From NCBI RefSeq assembly GCF_000026045.1, contig NC_007427.1, positions 1 through 64,000 of the forward strand: DNA of 64,000 nucleotides, in the 5' to 3' direction. The notes beneath the pieces were generated by a model. It had not been told where the DNA came from. It was given only the letters and a program-made list of their open reading frames with translations, and made no database searches. The translations under genes were made by a program, and so were the position numbers. The DNA is from Natronomonas pharaonis DSM 2160. GTDB lineage: Archaea; Halobacteriota; Halobacteria; Halobacteriales; Haloarculaceae. Positions 8,270 through 16,380 of this stretch are shown here, one piece after another (the first letter of the stretch is position 1; every line of letters begins with the position of its first letter).

Positions 8270-8772
8270 CTCGCACGATTTGCGTATCTGCCTAGGTACG
8301 CTCGGTTTCACGGTAGGCAACGTCACGATCAAGGTCTTCGTACATCGGTCAAGCATCGTGAACGCCGACTGGAACTGAGCGCAGTTCTCGCGCATATACT
8401 CGAGTGTCTCTGCCCTCGGGATCACCGGGGGCCCTTCGACGTGCTCGATGTCGGGTGGCACGCATGGCTCAAAGACGATCTGCAGCGGTCCGTCCAACTC
8501 GTCTCGGCGCTGTCGTTCGATGCAGTGGGGTAGCGGTGGAACATCCAGACAAGTCGTAGCGCGTGGTTTGCGGCGGTGTGTGTCGCTCGGACCCATCCCT
8601 GAATAGGTTGGCTTCCGCTCGCTACGTGGTCGACGGCCTGGCGCTTGTGAAGTACCTCGGGGTCAAGCCCCGAGGCACTCTGCCTGCTTTCTCTGTAGAC
8701 CTCCCGTTGCTCGAGGATCTTCTCCGCTCGCTCACGGAGATCGCGTCGATTCTCCTTCCACCACCACGGCAC
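8270..8772 (-). pseudogene. Decayed hypothetical gene split by a mini-element and a frameshift
   Basis: The first part (8772 to about 8535) reads WWWKENRRDLRERAEKILEQ, EVY, then 16 codons of inserted element, then KRQAVDHVASGSQPIQGWVR. Coding sense continues in another frame from about 8545 downward: PLPHCIERQRRDELDGPLQI and PRAETLEYMRENCAQFQSAF. Removing the 48-base element rebuilds EVYKRQAVDH, matching EVYKLQTVDH of the short gene at 6759. No function is recognised. A frameshift near 8540 leaves it broken in any case. Confidence 0.6.
8647..8694 (-). mobile_element. 48-base palindromic mini-element (PATE-like)
   Basis: On the minus strand the element begins AGAGAAAGCAGGCAGAGTGC, forms the hairpin CCTCGGGGCTTGACCCCGAGG's arms around TTGA, and ends TACTTCAC. 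The 5' flank is GTCTAC and the 3' flank AAGCGC. The ends and hairpin match those of the tnpB element at 59518-60887 and the mini-element at 44546-44592. Length is a multiple of three, so it inserted 16 codons without breaking the frame. Palindrome-associated transposable elements of this kind are known from Haloquadratum and are moved by IS200/IS605-type transposases in trans. Confidence 0.75.
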
Positions 8773-8958
8773 GTTCTGGTCAGCGGCCTTGGTACTCCGA
8801 CCGGAACAAAGCCCGCGCTGAAACCCAAGGCCTGCCCACGGTGTTTTCTCCGCCTTTCCCAGACCGCACCGAATACTAAGCTAAATCCCGAGTCGATTGT
8901 CAGGGCCGAACCGAATTTGACCTTTGCCGTAGTACACGTCCACTGATGGGCGACCAAA

Positions 8959-11118
8959 ATGCAAACAACGGATGAGCCAATTCGCGTTCTGCACATCGAC
9001 GACGAGCCGGACTTTGCAGAGGTTGCTGCCGAGCTTCTTGAAAAGCAAGACGACCAGTTCGATGTCGAGGCGGTGACTGACTCGGATGAAGCTCTGGCCC
9101 GCCCTATCGGCACCGAATTCGACTGTATCATCTCAGATTACGAAATGCCAGAACGGGACGGCATCGAACTCCTGAAGCGGGTACGAGATGTCTATCCAGA
9201 GCTGCCGTTCATTTTGTTCACTGCCAAAGGCAGCGAGGAAGTCGCGAGCGAAGCCATCTCCGCAGGTGTCACTGACTACCTACAAAAGGGAGCTGGGACA
9301 AGTCAGTATACGGTTCTCGCAAACCGCATTAAAAACGTTGTCAATCAGCACCGCTCACAACAAGCAGCCCAAGATGCTGAACGAAAGCTCACGCAGTTGG
9401 CAGAGCGGACCGACGACCTCCTCTTCATATTCTCGAACAGTCACAATGAGATTGGGTTCATCAATTCGGCCTACGAAGATATTTGGGGACGGGACACCGC
9501 TAGCTTGCGAGAGGACCCAGGCCAGCTCTTGAAATCCGTTATCCCCGATGACCGTGACCGGTTTTCTCAGGCTGTCGAGCGACTTTCTGCTGGCACCTCC
9601 GATGCGGTCGAATTCCGCATTGAGCGTCCCGACGGTGAAATCCGATGGATACGGTCAGAACTCAAGCCGATCTCTGACGAAGACGGCACCGTTGTCCGCA
9701 TCGTCGGCGTCGGGCGGGATATTACCGAGCGCGTGGAGCGCCAGCGGGAGCTTGAGCGGGTCAAACAGCGGTACCAAGCGCTGCTTGAGAACACGATGGA
9801 CGTGACTACGGTTCTCGACGGAGACGGTCGAATATCGTACCAAAGCCCGGCAGTAGAGCGACTCCTCAAATACGAGCCAGAAGAGATGGTTGGCGACGTC
9901 GTGTTTGATTATATCCACCCCGACGATCGCGAGCATGTCACCCAGCAGTTCACCGAGCTCATAGAACAGTCCGAAACAGCCACAAAAAGACTCACGTTCC
10001 GACTGCAACATTCTGACGGCACGTGGGTCTGGGTCGAAACAATCGGAAGCAATCAGACTGACACCGAGGTTGACGGATACGTCTTCAACTCTCGCGATAT
10101 CACTGCTCGTGAGGAATATCGCCAGCGACTGGAGACGATGCTTGAAAACCTTCCTGGTTACGTTTACCGCCACCGCGATAAGTCGGAGTATCCCCTTGAG
10201 TTCGTCAAAGGGTCGGTCGAGGCTGTCACCGGGTATACGTCTGCGGAACTCACACAAGAAGTCGGTCTGGCTGAAGAGATTATTCACCCCGATGACCGAG
10301 CAGACGTGCGGTCTGAGAGTAGGGCAGAGTCGGATGAAAACGAGAGCTACGAACACACCTACCGGATACTCACAAAGAGCGGTGACACACGGTGGGTCTG
10401 GGAGCGCGGCCGACGTGTTCAGGATCCGGTTAGCGGAGACCCGAAACTCGAGGGATTCATCACCGATATCACCGATCAAAAAGAGCGAGAGCGGCAGCTA
10501 CAGCAACAAAAACAGCAGCTCGATGAGTTCGCCAGCGTCGTCTCCCATGACCTCCAGAACCCACTGAGTGTCGCGCAAGGCCGTCTTGAGCTCATGCGCA
10601 CAGAGTACGACAGCGAGCATATCGCTTCACTCGACCGCGCCCTCACACGGATGGAGACCCTCATTGATGACCTTTTAACGCTTGCTCGTGAAGGCACCCG
10701 GGTCCAAGAAACGGGTGCAGTTGATCTCGCAGAGCTCTTCGAACAGTGCTGGCAAAGCGTCTCAACAGCCGGTGCAACCCTTCATACGCAGCTTGACCGG
10801 ACAGTTCACGCCGACCGAAACAGACTCGCGCAGGTGCTGGAAAATCTCTACCGAAACGCCGTTGAGCACGGCGGCAGTGACGTGCAAGTGACGGCTGGTG
10901 AACTAGATGACGGATTCTATATTGAGGATGACGGGGCAGGAATTCCTGTAGCTGAGCGTGAAAATATCTTCGAGTCTGGCCATTCGACAAACGGCGGGAC
11001 AGGACTCGGACTAACAATCGTCAGACAGATTGTTGAAGCCCACGGTTGGGAGATATCTGTGACGGATGGCACGGATGGTGGCGCTCGGTTTGAGATTACG
11101 TTGTACTCCTCATCCTAA
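8959..11118 (+). CDS. Receiver-PAS-PAS-PAS histidine kinase
   Basis: The protein has 719 residues and no membrane segments, so it is cytoplasmic. An N-terminal receiver domain (about 8-125) has the acidic pocket HIDDEPD, phospho-acceptor D60 in IISDYEMPERDG and the FTAKG lysine. Three PAS domains follow (about 135-255, 260-375, 385-495), each ending in an RDIT-type PAC motif. HisKA has H530 in VVSHDLQNPLS, and the ATPase domain has N (NLYRNAVEHGG), G1 (DDGAGIP) and G2 (GGTGLGLTIV) boxes. Such receiver-first kinases are typical of haloarchaea and likely pass a signal through an unlinked regulator. The downstream HTH-10 gene, 137 bases away, is a candidate partner. Confidence 0.88.
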   Translation: MQTTDEPIRVLHIDDEPDFAEVAAELLEKQDDQFDVEAVTDSDEALARPIGTEFDCIISDYEMPERDGIELLKRVRDVYPELPFILFTAKGSEEVASEAISAGVTDYLQKGAGTSQYTVLANRIKNVVNQHRSQQAAQDAERKLTQLAERTDDLLFIFSNSHNEIGFINSAYEDIWGRDTASLREDPGQLLKSVIPDDRDRFSQAVERLSAGTSDAVEFRIERPDGEIRWIRSELKPISDEDGTVVRIVGVGRDITERVERQRELERVKQRYQALLENTMDVTTVLDGDGRISYQSPAVERLLKYEPEEMVGDVVFDYIHPDDREHVTQQFTELIEQSETATKRLTFRLQHSDGTWVWVETIGSNQTDTEVDGYVFNSRDITAREEYRQRLETMLENLPGYVYRHRDKSEYPLEFVKGSVEAVTGYTSAELTQEVGLAEEIIHPDDRADVRSESRAESDENESYEHTYRILTKSGDTRWVWERGRRVQDPVSGDPKLEGFITDITDQKERERQLQQQKQQLDEFASVVSHDLQNPLSVAQGRLELMRTEYDSEHIASLDRALTRMETLIDDLLTLAREGTRVQETGAVDLAELFEQCWQSVSTAGATLHTQLDRTVHADRNRLAQVLENLYRNAVEHGGSDVQVTAGELDDGFYIEDDGAGIPVAERENIFESGHSTNGGTGLGLTIVRQIVEAHGWEISVTDGTDGGARFEITLYSSS

Positions 11119-11254
11119 CGGCCTTCAGACAAAGCTGCTCTACTATCTTCAGCAAGAATTTTTATAACGCTTATCCGAAGAATATCGGACTGTAAAGCGT
11201 CTCTGTATCCGATTTAGAAAGTCGTATCCCTTCCGAGACCGACCGGTATGTAAG

Positions 11255-12007
11255 ATGAAGTCGTTGAAGCTCGATATGGTCCAGTACGACTGTCCGTACA
11301 TTCGGACCAGTAAGAGCCACGACGTCGCTTTCCGTACGCAGCACTGGGAGTTCAACCAGGCGAACCGCACGCTTGAGACGCGATTACTCACCATCGGTGA
11401 GGACTCAGAGGAGTTACACAGCGCACTCGAGGCGCTAAACAGTTGTGAGATGCTCCAAGACTACGACTTACTCTCGCGAAAGCGGAATACGGCGCTTCTA
11501 CGCTCCCGAATCGACGAAACTGATGCCATGCGAACAATCCGAAAAAACGGCGGCTATGTGACCGGACCATTCGTAATTCGAAACGGGAGCGAGATCTGGA
11601 ACGTTGGCTTCGACCGGGGCCAAGCAGCCGGCGACGCTCTCTCGGAGCTGGACCGGTCAAACGAGTTCTCAATCAAAAGCGACGACTCGGTCCATATCGA
11701 TGATTTCTTTGATATCCTTCAGAACGTCGAATCACTTGGTTCACTACTGAGAACCCTACAAAGCCTCACTGATAGAGAGCGGGAAACGCTTGAAACCGCA
11801 GTCGAAGACGGATACTTCGCAACACCTCGTGGAACGACACTCGACGGAATCGGAGAAGAATTCGATATCTCTAGAATGGGTGCCTCAAAGAACCTCCGAC
11901 GAAGTCAACGAAAGGTCCTGCGGAAGGTCATCCACGTACTAAACGATGTTGAGGCACAGATGGAACTGCAAGAAGAAGGCCCAGAGACCCAGGAGCTGGA
12001 CGAGTAA
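11255..12007 (+). CDS. Bat-type HTH-10 transcriptional regulator
   Basis: The protein has 250 residues. The C-terminal region TDRERETLETAVEDGYFATP, then TTLDGIGEEFDISRMGASKNLRRSQRK split over two helices, is the HTH-10 DNA-binding domain of the bacterio-opsin activator family. The N-terminal 150 residues form the accompanying sensor-like GAF/HTH-associated domain. It lies between a sensor kinase and the convergent CoA-transferase genes, so control of the 3-hydroxybutyrate cluster is plausible but unproven. A TTTTATAAC box at about 11160 implies a leader of roughly 65 bases. Confidence 0.85.
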   Translation: MKSLKLDMVQYDCPYIRTSKSHDVAFRTQHWEFNQANRTLETRLLTIGEDSEELHSALEALNSCEMLQDYDLLSRKRNTALLRSRIDETDAMRTIRKNGGYVTGPFVIRNGSEIWNVGFDRGQAAGDALSELDRSNEFSIKSDDSVHIDDFFDILQNVESLGSLLRTLQSLTDRERETLETAVEDGYFATPRGTTLDGIGEEFDISRMGASKNLRRSQRKVLRKVIHVLNDVEAQMELQEEGPETQELDE

Positions 12008-12053
12008 CCGCCCGTTCTATCCTAAAAATTATCTGATTGGTTGATGGATTTCA

Positions 12054-12117
12054 GGCGCTAAGCCTTCTTCTTCTTCAAGCAGTCGCCAACGGCGGCAAGT
12101 AGGCAGGTGTAGTTCAT
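12054..12117 (+). mobile_element. Degenerate palindromic mini-element, second family
   Basis: The stretch starts GGCGCTAAGCC and ends GCAAGTAGGCAGGTGTAGTTCAT. It matches in layout the copy at 35597-35654 and the ends of the tnpB element at 49153-50569, with an imperfect internal hairpin (GTCGCCAACGGCGGC). Its terminal TTCAT overlaps the last sense codon and stop of the CoA-transferase B gene, so it inserted at that gene's 3' end. Confidence 0.55.
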
Positions 12118-12872
12118 CGGATGATTCCTTGCGGGTCGATTTCCTCACGGAGCAGCCGGAGTTGTTTGTCAGTCGGTTCTGGGCTCCGTTCGTAGTCGCC
12201 AATATGGATCTCGAAGCCGCTTTCTTCAATTACTGTCTCCTCTTCGACGCCGGGGTGTAGGTATTCAAGCGTCAATTCTTGGTTGTCATCAAATCCGTAG
12301 ACACCATACTGGGTGATAACGTTGCTTGGTCCTGTCTCCGCCGGGAGGCCAGCTTCTTTACGAGCACCCGGACCATCAAGATAGCCCGGCGTAGTGCGGA
12401 AATCGAGCTCCTCAACGAAGCTGGTTTCATCTTGGCGCATCGCGACGATTGTTTCGTTCGCGAGCGAGCCGATGTCGTTTGCGCCACCGCTACCGGGAAA
12501 CCGGACGGTCGGGTGTTCCCAGTCGCCGATAACGGTCGAATTCAGGTTTCCGTGGCGGTCTATCTGCGCGGCACCGAGGAATCCATAATCGACAAATCCC
12601 GCGCTCATATAGGACATCACTTCGTGCATACCGGCGGCTTTCACCCCACGATGGAACGTCCGTTCGTCGCCGACTGAGACCGGCAACTCCGGCGCATCTG
12701 GGCCGATCCCCCCGGCTTCATAGATCATCGTCGCGTCAGGTGCGTGGGTTTTCTGTGCTAGCATCGCTGCAAGCATCGGCATACCTGTGCCGACAATAAT
12801 TGTACTCTCATCTTCGATGAGCGTTGACGCGACGGTCGTCAGGAGCTCCGTTGGGGAATACGACTCGCTCAT
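12114..12872 (-). CDS. CoA-transferase subunit B (glutaconate/3-oxoacid type)
   Basis: The protein has 252 residues of family I CoA-transferase, beta-type. Key features are the GTGMPMLAAMLAQKTHAPD nucleotide-loop region and E52 in IYEAGGIG, the likely catalytic Glu that forms the thioester with CoA. The stop codon is supplied by the adjacent mini-element, so the natural C-terminus may have been a few residues longer. It overlaps subunit A by 4 bases. With the sodium symporter and 3-hydroxybutyrate dehydrogenase next door, the likely reaction is transfer of CoA to acetoacetate, giving acetoacetyl-CoA for beta-oxidation. Substrate is inferred from context. Confidence 0.82.
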   Translation of the reverse strand: MSESYSPTELLTTVASTLIEDESTIIVGTGMPMLAAMLAQKTHAPDATMIYEAGGIGPDAPELPVSVGDERTFHRGVKAAGMHEVMSYMSAGFVDYGFLGAAQIDRHGNLNSTVIGDWEHPTVRFPGSGGANDIGSLANETIVAMRQDETSFVEELDFRTTPGYLDGPGARKEAGLPAETGPSNVITQYGVYGFDDNQELTLEYLHPGVEEETVIEESGFEIHIGDYERSPEPTDKQLRLLREEIDPQGIIR

Positions 12873-13891
12873 GCGCGGTCACCTCCATCGTGGCTGCTAG
12901 CCTCCTCGGATTCATATTTTTCAATCGCTTCGAGCTCAGCCAACCGCGTTTCGCCGCCGATGGCTTCGAGGTACTCTTCGAAATCATCAGTGCCGGTAAC
13001 ATAGCGGTCAAGATATTCATCGATCCCTGACTCGGTTTCCGTAAGCTCCATCCACTCTTCGAGATGGTCCTCATCGAAGTAGTACTGATAGGGCATCTCC
13101 CCTGGGTGGCTTCCATACGGCGCCTCAACGACAGCATCGACGAGGAAATACGGGATCTCAACGTCTTCGGACCGGCTCCGTAGCTCGTCGCTGTCGACAA
13201 TCTCTTCGGCAGTGAGTATCAGTCGCTTGGCAGCCCCCGCGAGTTCCGGGTCTTCGACGCTGATGCCGTCGATAACAGCGTTCCCGTATTTATCGGCCTT
13301 TGTGACATGGATGCAGACGACGTCAGGATAGCAGGCGGGAACGAGAGTGATTGGCTCACCAGTCCATGGATCTTCGACGATTTTCGCTGAGCTCTTTTCG
13401 AACGTGTCCGTCCCTGCAAGGACCCTGGTGGGAATGAATGGGACGCCCATCTTTGCGGCGAGAAAGCGCCACTGCAGGGTTGCGTTGCTCGCCTCGGCAA
13501 CGACCTCGACATCGCCCTCCTCAACCCGGCGGCGGCCTGCGGGGGCCAGACCGCGAGTCTCGTGGGCAAAGCAGTATGCGGTCTCAACCTTCGATACGGC
13601 TCCTGCCGCAATCAGCAAATCAGCGTCGAACACGGTGGTCTTTCCTGAAAGCGTCAGGTCTGTCACCTCCTGCCGGATTATCTCATGGAGAATTGGCGTT
13701 GCTATCCGAACGTGGCCGAAGCCCCCGCTGGCGAGCAGGTCACCGTCGTCGACGAACTGATCAACGGCTTCCGCCGCGGTCGTTCGCTTGTCTTCGAACG
13801 CCCGTGAACGGTGTTCTTGATTCCAAGCTCGCATCTCGTCGGGATGTTCCCAGCCGACGAGTTCACCTTCGCCCTCGTCGATAACGTTCAT
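12869..13891 (-). CDS. CoA-transferase subunit A (glutaconate/3-oxoacid type)
   Basis: The protein has 340 residues of the alpha-type family I CoA-transferase fold: GDLLASGGFGHVRIATPIL, LIAAGAVSKVETAYCF, a long central domain with PFIPTRVLAGTDTFE, and HVTKADKYGNAVIDGIS. It pairs with the overlapping subunit B to make the functional heteromer. The C-terminal 60 residues form an acidic haloarchaeal extension. The pair sits directly downstream of, and is co-oriented with, the symporter and dehydrogenase genes, which supports a joint role in ketone-body or hydroxybutyrate use. Confidence 0.83.
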   Translation of the reverse strand: MNVIDEGEGELVGWEHPDEMRAWNQEHRSRAFEDKRTTAAEAVDQFVDDGDLLASGGFGHVRIATPILHEIIRQEVTDLTLSGKTTVFDADLLIAAGAVSKVETAYCFAHETRGLAPAGRRRVEEGDVEVVAEASNATLQWRFLAAKMGVPFIPTRVLAGTDTFEKSSAKIVEDPWTGEPITLVPACYPDVVCIHVTKADKYGNAVIDGISVEDPELAGAAKRLILTAEEIVDSDELRSRSEDVEIPYFLVDAVVEAPYGSHPGEMPYQYYFDEDHLEEWMELTETESGIDEYLDRYVTGTDDFEEYLEAIGGETRLAELEAIEKYESEEASSHDGGDRA

Positions 13892-14208
13892 TCTGCATTC
13901 ACCTCAACCTCGGAAGCGGAACTGCTACTAGAATATGTAACGCTCAATTGATATCTGAAAACGGTCGGTTCGATATCGAGAGAGGTCCGCCCAACACAGT
14001 CGTCGGGGGCAGTCGTGCTTCTGTCTGTCGTCAGTGTGGCTACCATTGATAGAAAATACGGGCCACATGAGCGAAAACCGGCGGGTTGATATGTATACCC
14101 AGTTTTGCGGGATGGCGGGCGGGTGTCGCACAACAGCGCTGCTTGATGGCCCTGTTTCTCGCAAAATTAGGCCTGGCGGTCTGCAAACGGCGGCTGGGGG
14201 CCAGCCGC
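13892..14208. other. Intergenic region between CoA-transferase and symporter genes
   Basis: No supported gene is seen; the open frames at 13888-14240 lack domains. An AT-rich TACATATTCT at about 13931-13941 may be the promoter for the CoA-transferase pair. A hairpin lies at 14189-14209. Confidence 0.45.
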
Positions 14209-14209
14209 C
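14189..14209 (-). terminator. Strong hairpin after the symporter operon
   Basis: Perfect 9-base arms GGCGGCTGG (14189-14197) and CCAGCCGCC (14201-14209) enclose three G residues. The hairpin begins right at the stop codon of the 23-aa peptide on the minus strand. No long T run follows, so it may act in RNA stabilisation rather than intrinsic termination. Confidence 0.4.
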
Positions 14210-14280
14210 TACACCTTCAAAAAGAGCACAATCAGGTTGATGATTAGCATCGCGATGAACCCGATGAGCCAGAGTTCCAT
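14209..14280 (-). CDS. 23-aa membrane peptide, probable small subunit of the sodium symporter
   Basis: ATG at 14278-14280 to TAG encodes MELWLIGFIAMLIINLIVLF plus three residues: a single hydrophobic helix with a positively charged end. It starts 13 bases after the symporter stop and is preceded by GGAGGTGAT, a full complement to the 3' end of 16S rRNA, unusually strong for a haloarchaeon and good evidence that it is translated. Bacterial transporters of the MetP/MetS type have similar 20-60 aa membrane subunits downstream. A helper role here is inference by analogy. Confidence 0.6.
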   Translation of the reverse strand: MELWLIGFIAMLIINLIVLFLKV

Positions 14281-14293
14281 ATCAATCACCTCC

Positions 14294-15808
14294 TTAGAGT
14301 TTGAAGATCGGCTTGACATGTTCAGGAACGTTCTCGCCACTGGCGCCGTCCGTCAGGAACGAGACGAAAATGGTCACCGATATTGAGACGGCTATTGCGA
14401 TGAAATAGAAGTCCATCCCGATGGGGAATGTGAATCCGAGCTGCGTCGCTGCCAGCAACGTGATGTTGAGTATCAACGCGGAGGCGAGTCCAGCGGTGAC
14501 TCCCTCACGGCTTGCACCCTTCCAAAGCAGGCCAACAACGACCGCAGGGACGGTTCCGCTGACGAATGTCCCCCAGCCGAAGGTGCCGAGAATCGCGACG
14601 AGGTGGCCACCATAGAGGCCGAAAAGCACCGACCCAACGCCGACACCGAGCACTGCAGCACGTCCAAGCCACGTCTCGCGTCGCTCGGAAACCTTCCAGC
14701 CCATCGCCCGCACGAAATCCCGGGCGATTGCGCCGGAGGCTACCGACAGGAAGAACGCAGCGGTTGACATAATTGCGGCCACTAAGCCCGCGTAAATGAT
14801 CATTTGCAGGACAATATGGAGCCGCTCAACGAACTCAAAGGCGGCCATGTCGGGATCAACGAGCGGTTCGATGGTTCCCGTAGCGACCATATAGAGCGCG
14901 ACGAAGCCGATAAGCATCCAGAGAAGGCTTCCGACGGCGTAGGTAACACCGCTGACGAGGCCGACCGTACGCAGTCCTTTCGGGTCGTCAATCGAGAACA
15001 TGCGCTGGAGAACCTGTGGCTGCCCCATAACGCCGATGCTGAAGACGATGGGCCATATCAGAAGCAGACCGGGAGCGGCACCCTCGGCGAGTCCCCAACC
15101 ATCAAGCAGCTGTGGCGTGAAGGCTTTCGTCACGTCTTCGCCGGTGAGCTCGCCAGCCTCAACGACTGTTACCGTCGTACTTCCCATCCCACCGGCGATT
15201 TGGAAGAAGCCGACAACAACGCCGACAACGCCGATGAGCATTACGGCACCAGTGTACGCTCCTGCAAGCTGAGCCGATGCCATTCCACCGACGGCGACAT
15301 AGAGGATTATCAGGCCGAAGACAAGCCAGACGGCAGCTTCTATTGAGATACCCAAAATGACCGACAGCACGTATCCACCGCCGGCGACCTGCGAGGCGAG
15401 GTACGCCCAGCAGGCGATGAAGAGAATCAACGCGAGCATCGCACGGATTGCACCGCTGTTGAATCGCTCATCGGCGATGTCGCCGAGCGTGCCGATGTCA
15501 GCGACATCTGCCATCCCACGCACGCGCTTGCCGATAATCCAATAGGCCATTGCAAAGCCAAGCCCACTGGCGAAAGTCATCCACAGCGAGGAGGTGCCCA
15601 TCTCGTAGACAAGCCCCGGCCCGCCGATGAACCCGAACGCGCTCATGATGCCGGACATGCTCGCAAGGGTAATCACCGCTGCACCGAACATCTTGGTCGC
15701 ACCATAGAACTCGTCAGAGGAGTCAATCAACCGCTTGCTATACAGCCCGACACCGAAGACTGAGAGGATAAATAGAGCGACAAAGCCCGGAACGACCAGG
15801 TCCATCAT
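14294..15808 (-). CDS. Sodium:solute symporter (SSS family)
   Basis: The protein has 504 residues and about 12-13 hydrophobic helices. Features typical of the family include MFGAAVITLASMSGIMSAFG near the N-terminus, IYAGLVAAIMSTAAFFLSVA late in the protein, and several Gly-rich helix starts. It would import an organic anion with Na+. The start overlaps the stop of the 165-aa membrane gene by one base (TGATG), so they are translationally coupled. Neighbouring 3-hydroxybutyrate dehydrogenase and CoA-transferase suggest the cargo is 3-hydroxybutyrate, acetoacetate or another short-chain carboxylate. Confidence 0.87.
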   Translation of the reverse strand: MMDLVVPGFVALFILSVFGVGLYSKRLIDSSDEFYGATKMFGAAVITLASMSGIMSAFGFIGGPGLVYEMGTSSLWMTFASGLGFAMAYWIIGKRVRGMADVADIGTLGDIADERFNSGAIRAMLALILFIACWAYLASQVAGGGYVLSVILGISIEAAVWLVFGLIILYVAVGGMASAQLAGAYTGAVMLIGVVGVVVGFFQIAGGMGSTTVTVVEAGELTGEDVTKAFTPQLLDGWGLAEGAAPGLLLIWPIVFSIGVMGQPQVLQRMFSIDDPKGLRTVGLVSGVTYAVGSLLWMLIGFVALYMVATGTIEPLVDPDMAAFEFVERLHIVLQMIIYAGLVAAIMSTAAFFLSVASGAIARDFVRAMGWKVSERRETWLGRAAVLGVGVGSVLFGLYGGHLVAILGTFGWGTFVSGTVPAVVVGLLWKGASREGVTAGLASALILNITLLAATQLGFTFPIGMDFYFIAIAVSISVTIFVSFLTDGASGENVPEHVKPIFKL

Positions 15809-16305
15809 CAGTCATCCACCTCAGCTGATTCGGACTGTCCCGTCGTGTTGGTCTCTGCTTTGACCTGCTCGACTTCTTCGAGGAAGCGATCCCACTCGCC
15901 TTCCGGAAGGAAGTATGTCCTGAAATAGAGGCCATACGCTAACGTGACTGTCATGAATCCACCAACCCAGTACAGCCAGTACGCAGCAGCGAAAGAGGGG
16001 TGCATACCGGTGATCAAGAAGTCTGGAGCGCCGCTGAACGCATTTGCGTAGTACTCAACCAAAATGAACGCCGACAACTGTAGTCCCGTCCAGACCCCAA
16101 GCGGGTATACGAGAAGCTTCGTCGATATCTTCCCGCCAGAACTTGCGCCGATAACGAACCACGGGTGGAAGAGAAACACCGACAGAAGCAACGCGACAAA
16201 CCACCGGCCTGCCAGTCCGAGGGCGAGAACAGCTGCCCACAGAACGCCGCTGGCAAGCATTAATTCCGACGTTCGGCTTTCGATATCCACGTAGCCGTCT
16301 AGCAT
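15808..16305 (-). CDS. Four-helix membrane protein coupled to the symporter
   Basis: The protein has 165 residues and four hydrophobic helices (about 18-36, 38-55, 65-85, 105-128), then a charged cytoplasmic tail (WDRFLEEVEQVKAETN). It is translated just before, and coupled to, the symporter gene. Small membrane partners of this kind often precede SSS transporters. The family is not named here with confidence. It likely assists assembly or activity of the transporter. Confidence 0.6.
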   Translation of the reverse strand: MLDGYVDIESRTSELMLASGVLWAAVLALGLAGRWFVALLLSVFLFHPWFVIGASSGGKISTKLLVYPLGVWTGLQLSAFILVEYYANAFSGAPDFLITGMHPSFAAAYWLYWVGGFMTVTLAYGLYFRTYFLPEGEWDRFLEEVEQVKAETNTTGQSESAEVDD

Positions 16306-16380
16306 GGTCCAACCTCTCGGGAGACTGCTGCTCGGCGGTCGCGCTGTCGCTGCAGGGTAGCTCTGTATATCATATCTGTA

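Noticed and set aside
9655-10479. A 274-codon minus-strand frame
   Set aside because: It is antisense to the receiver-PAS kinase and shows no domain.
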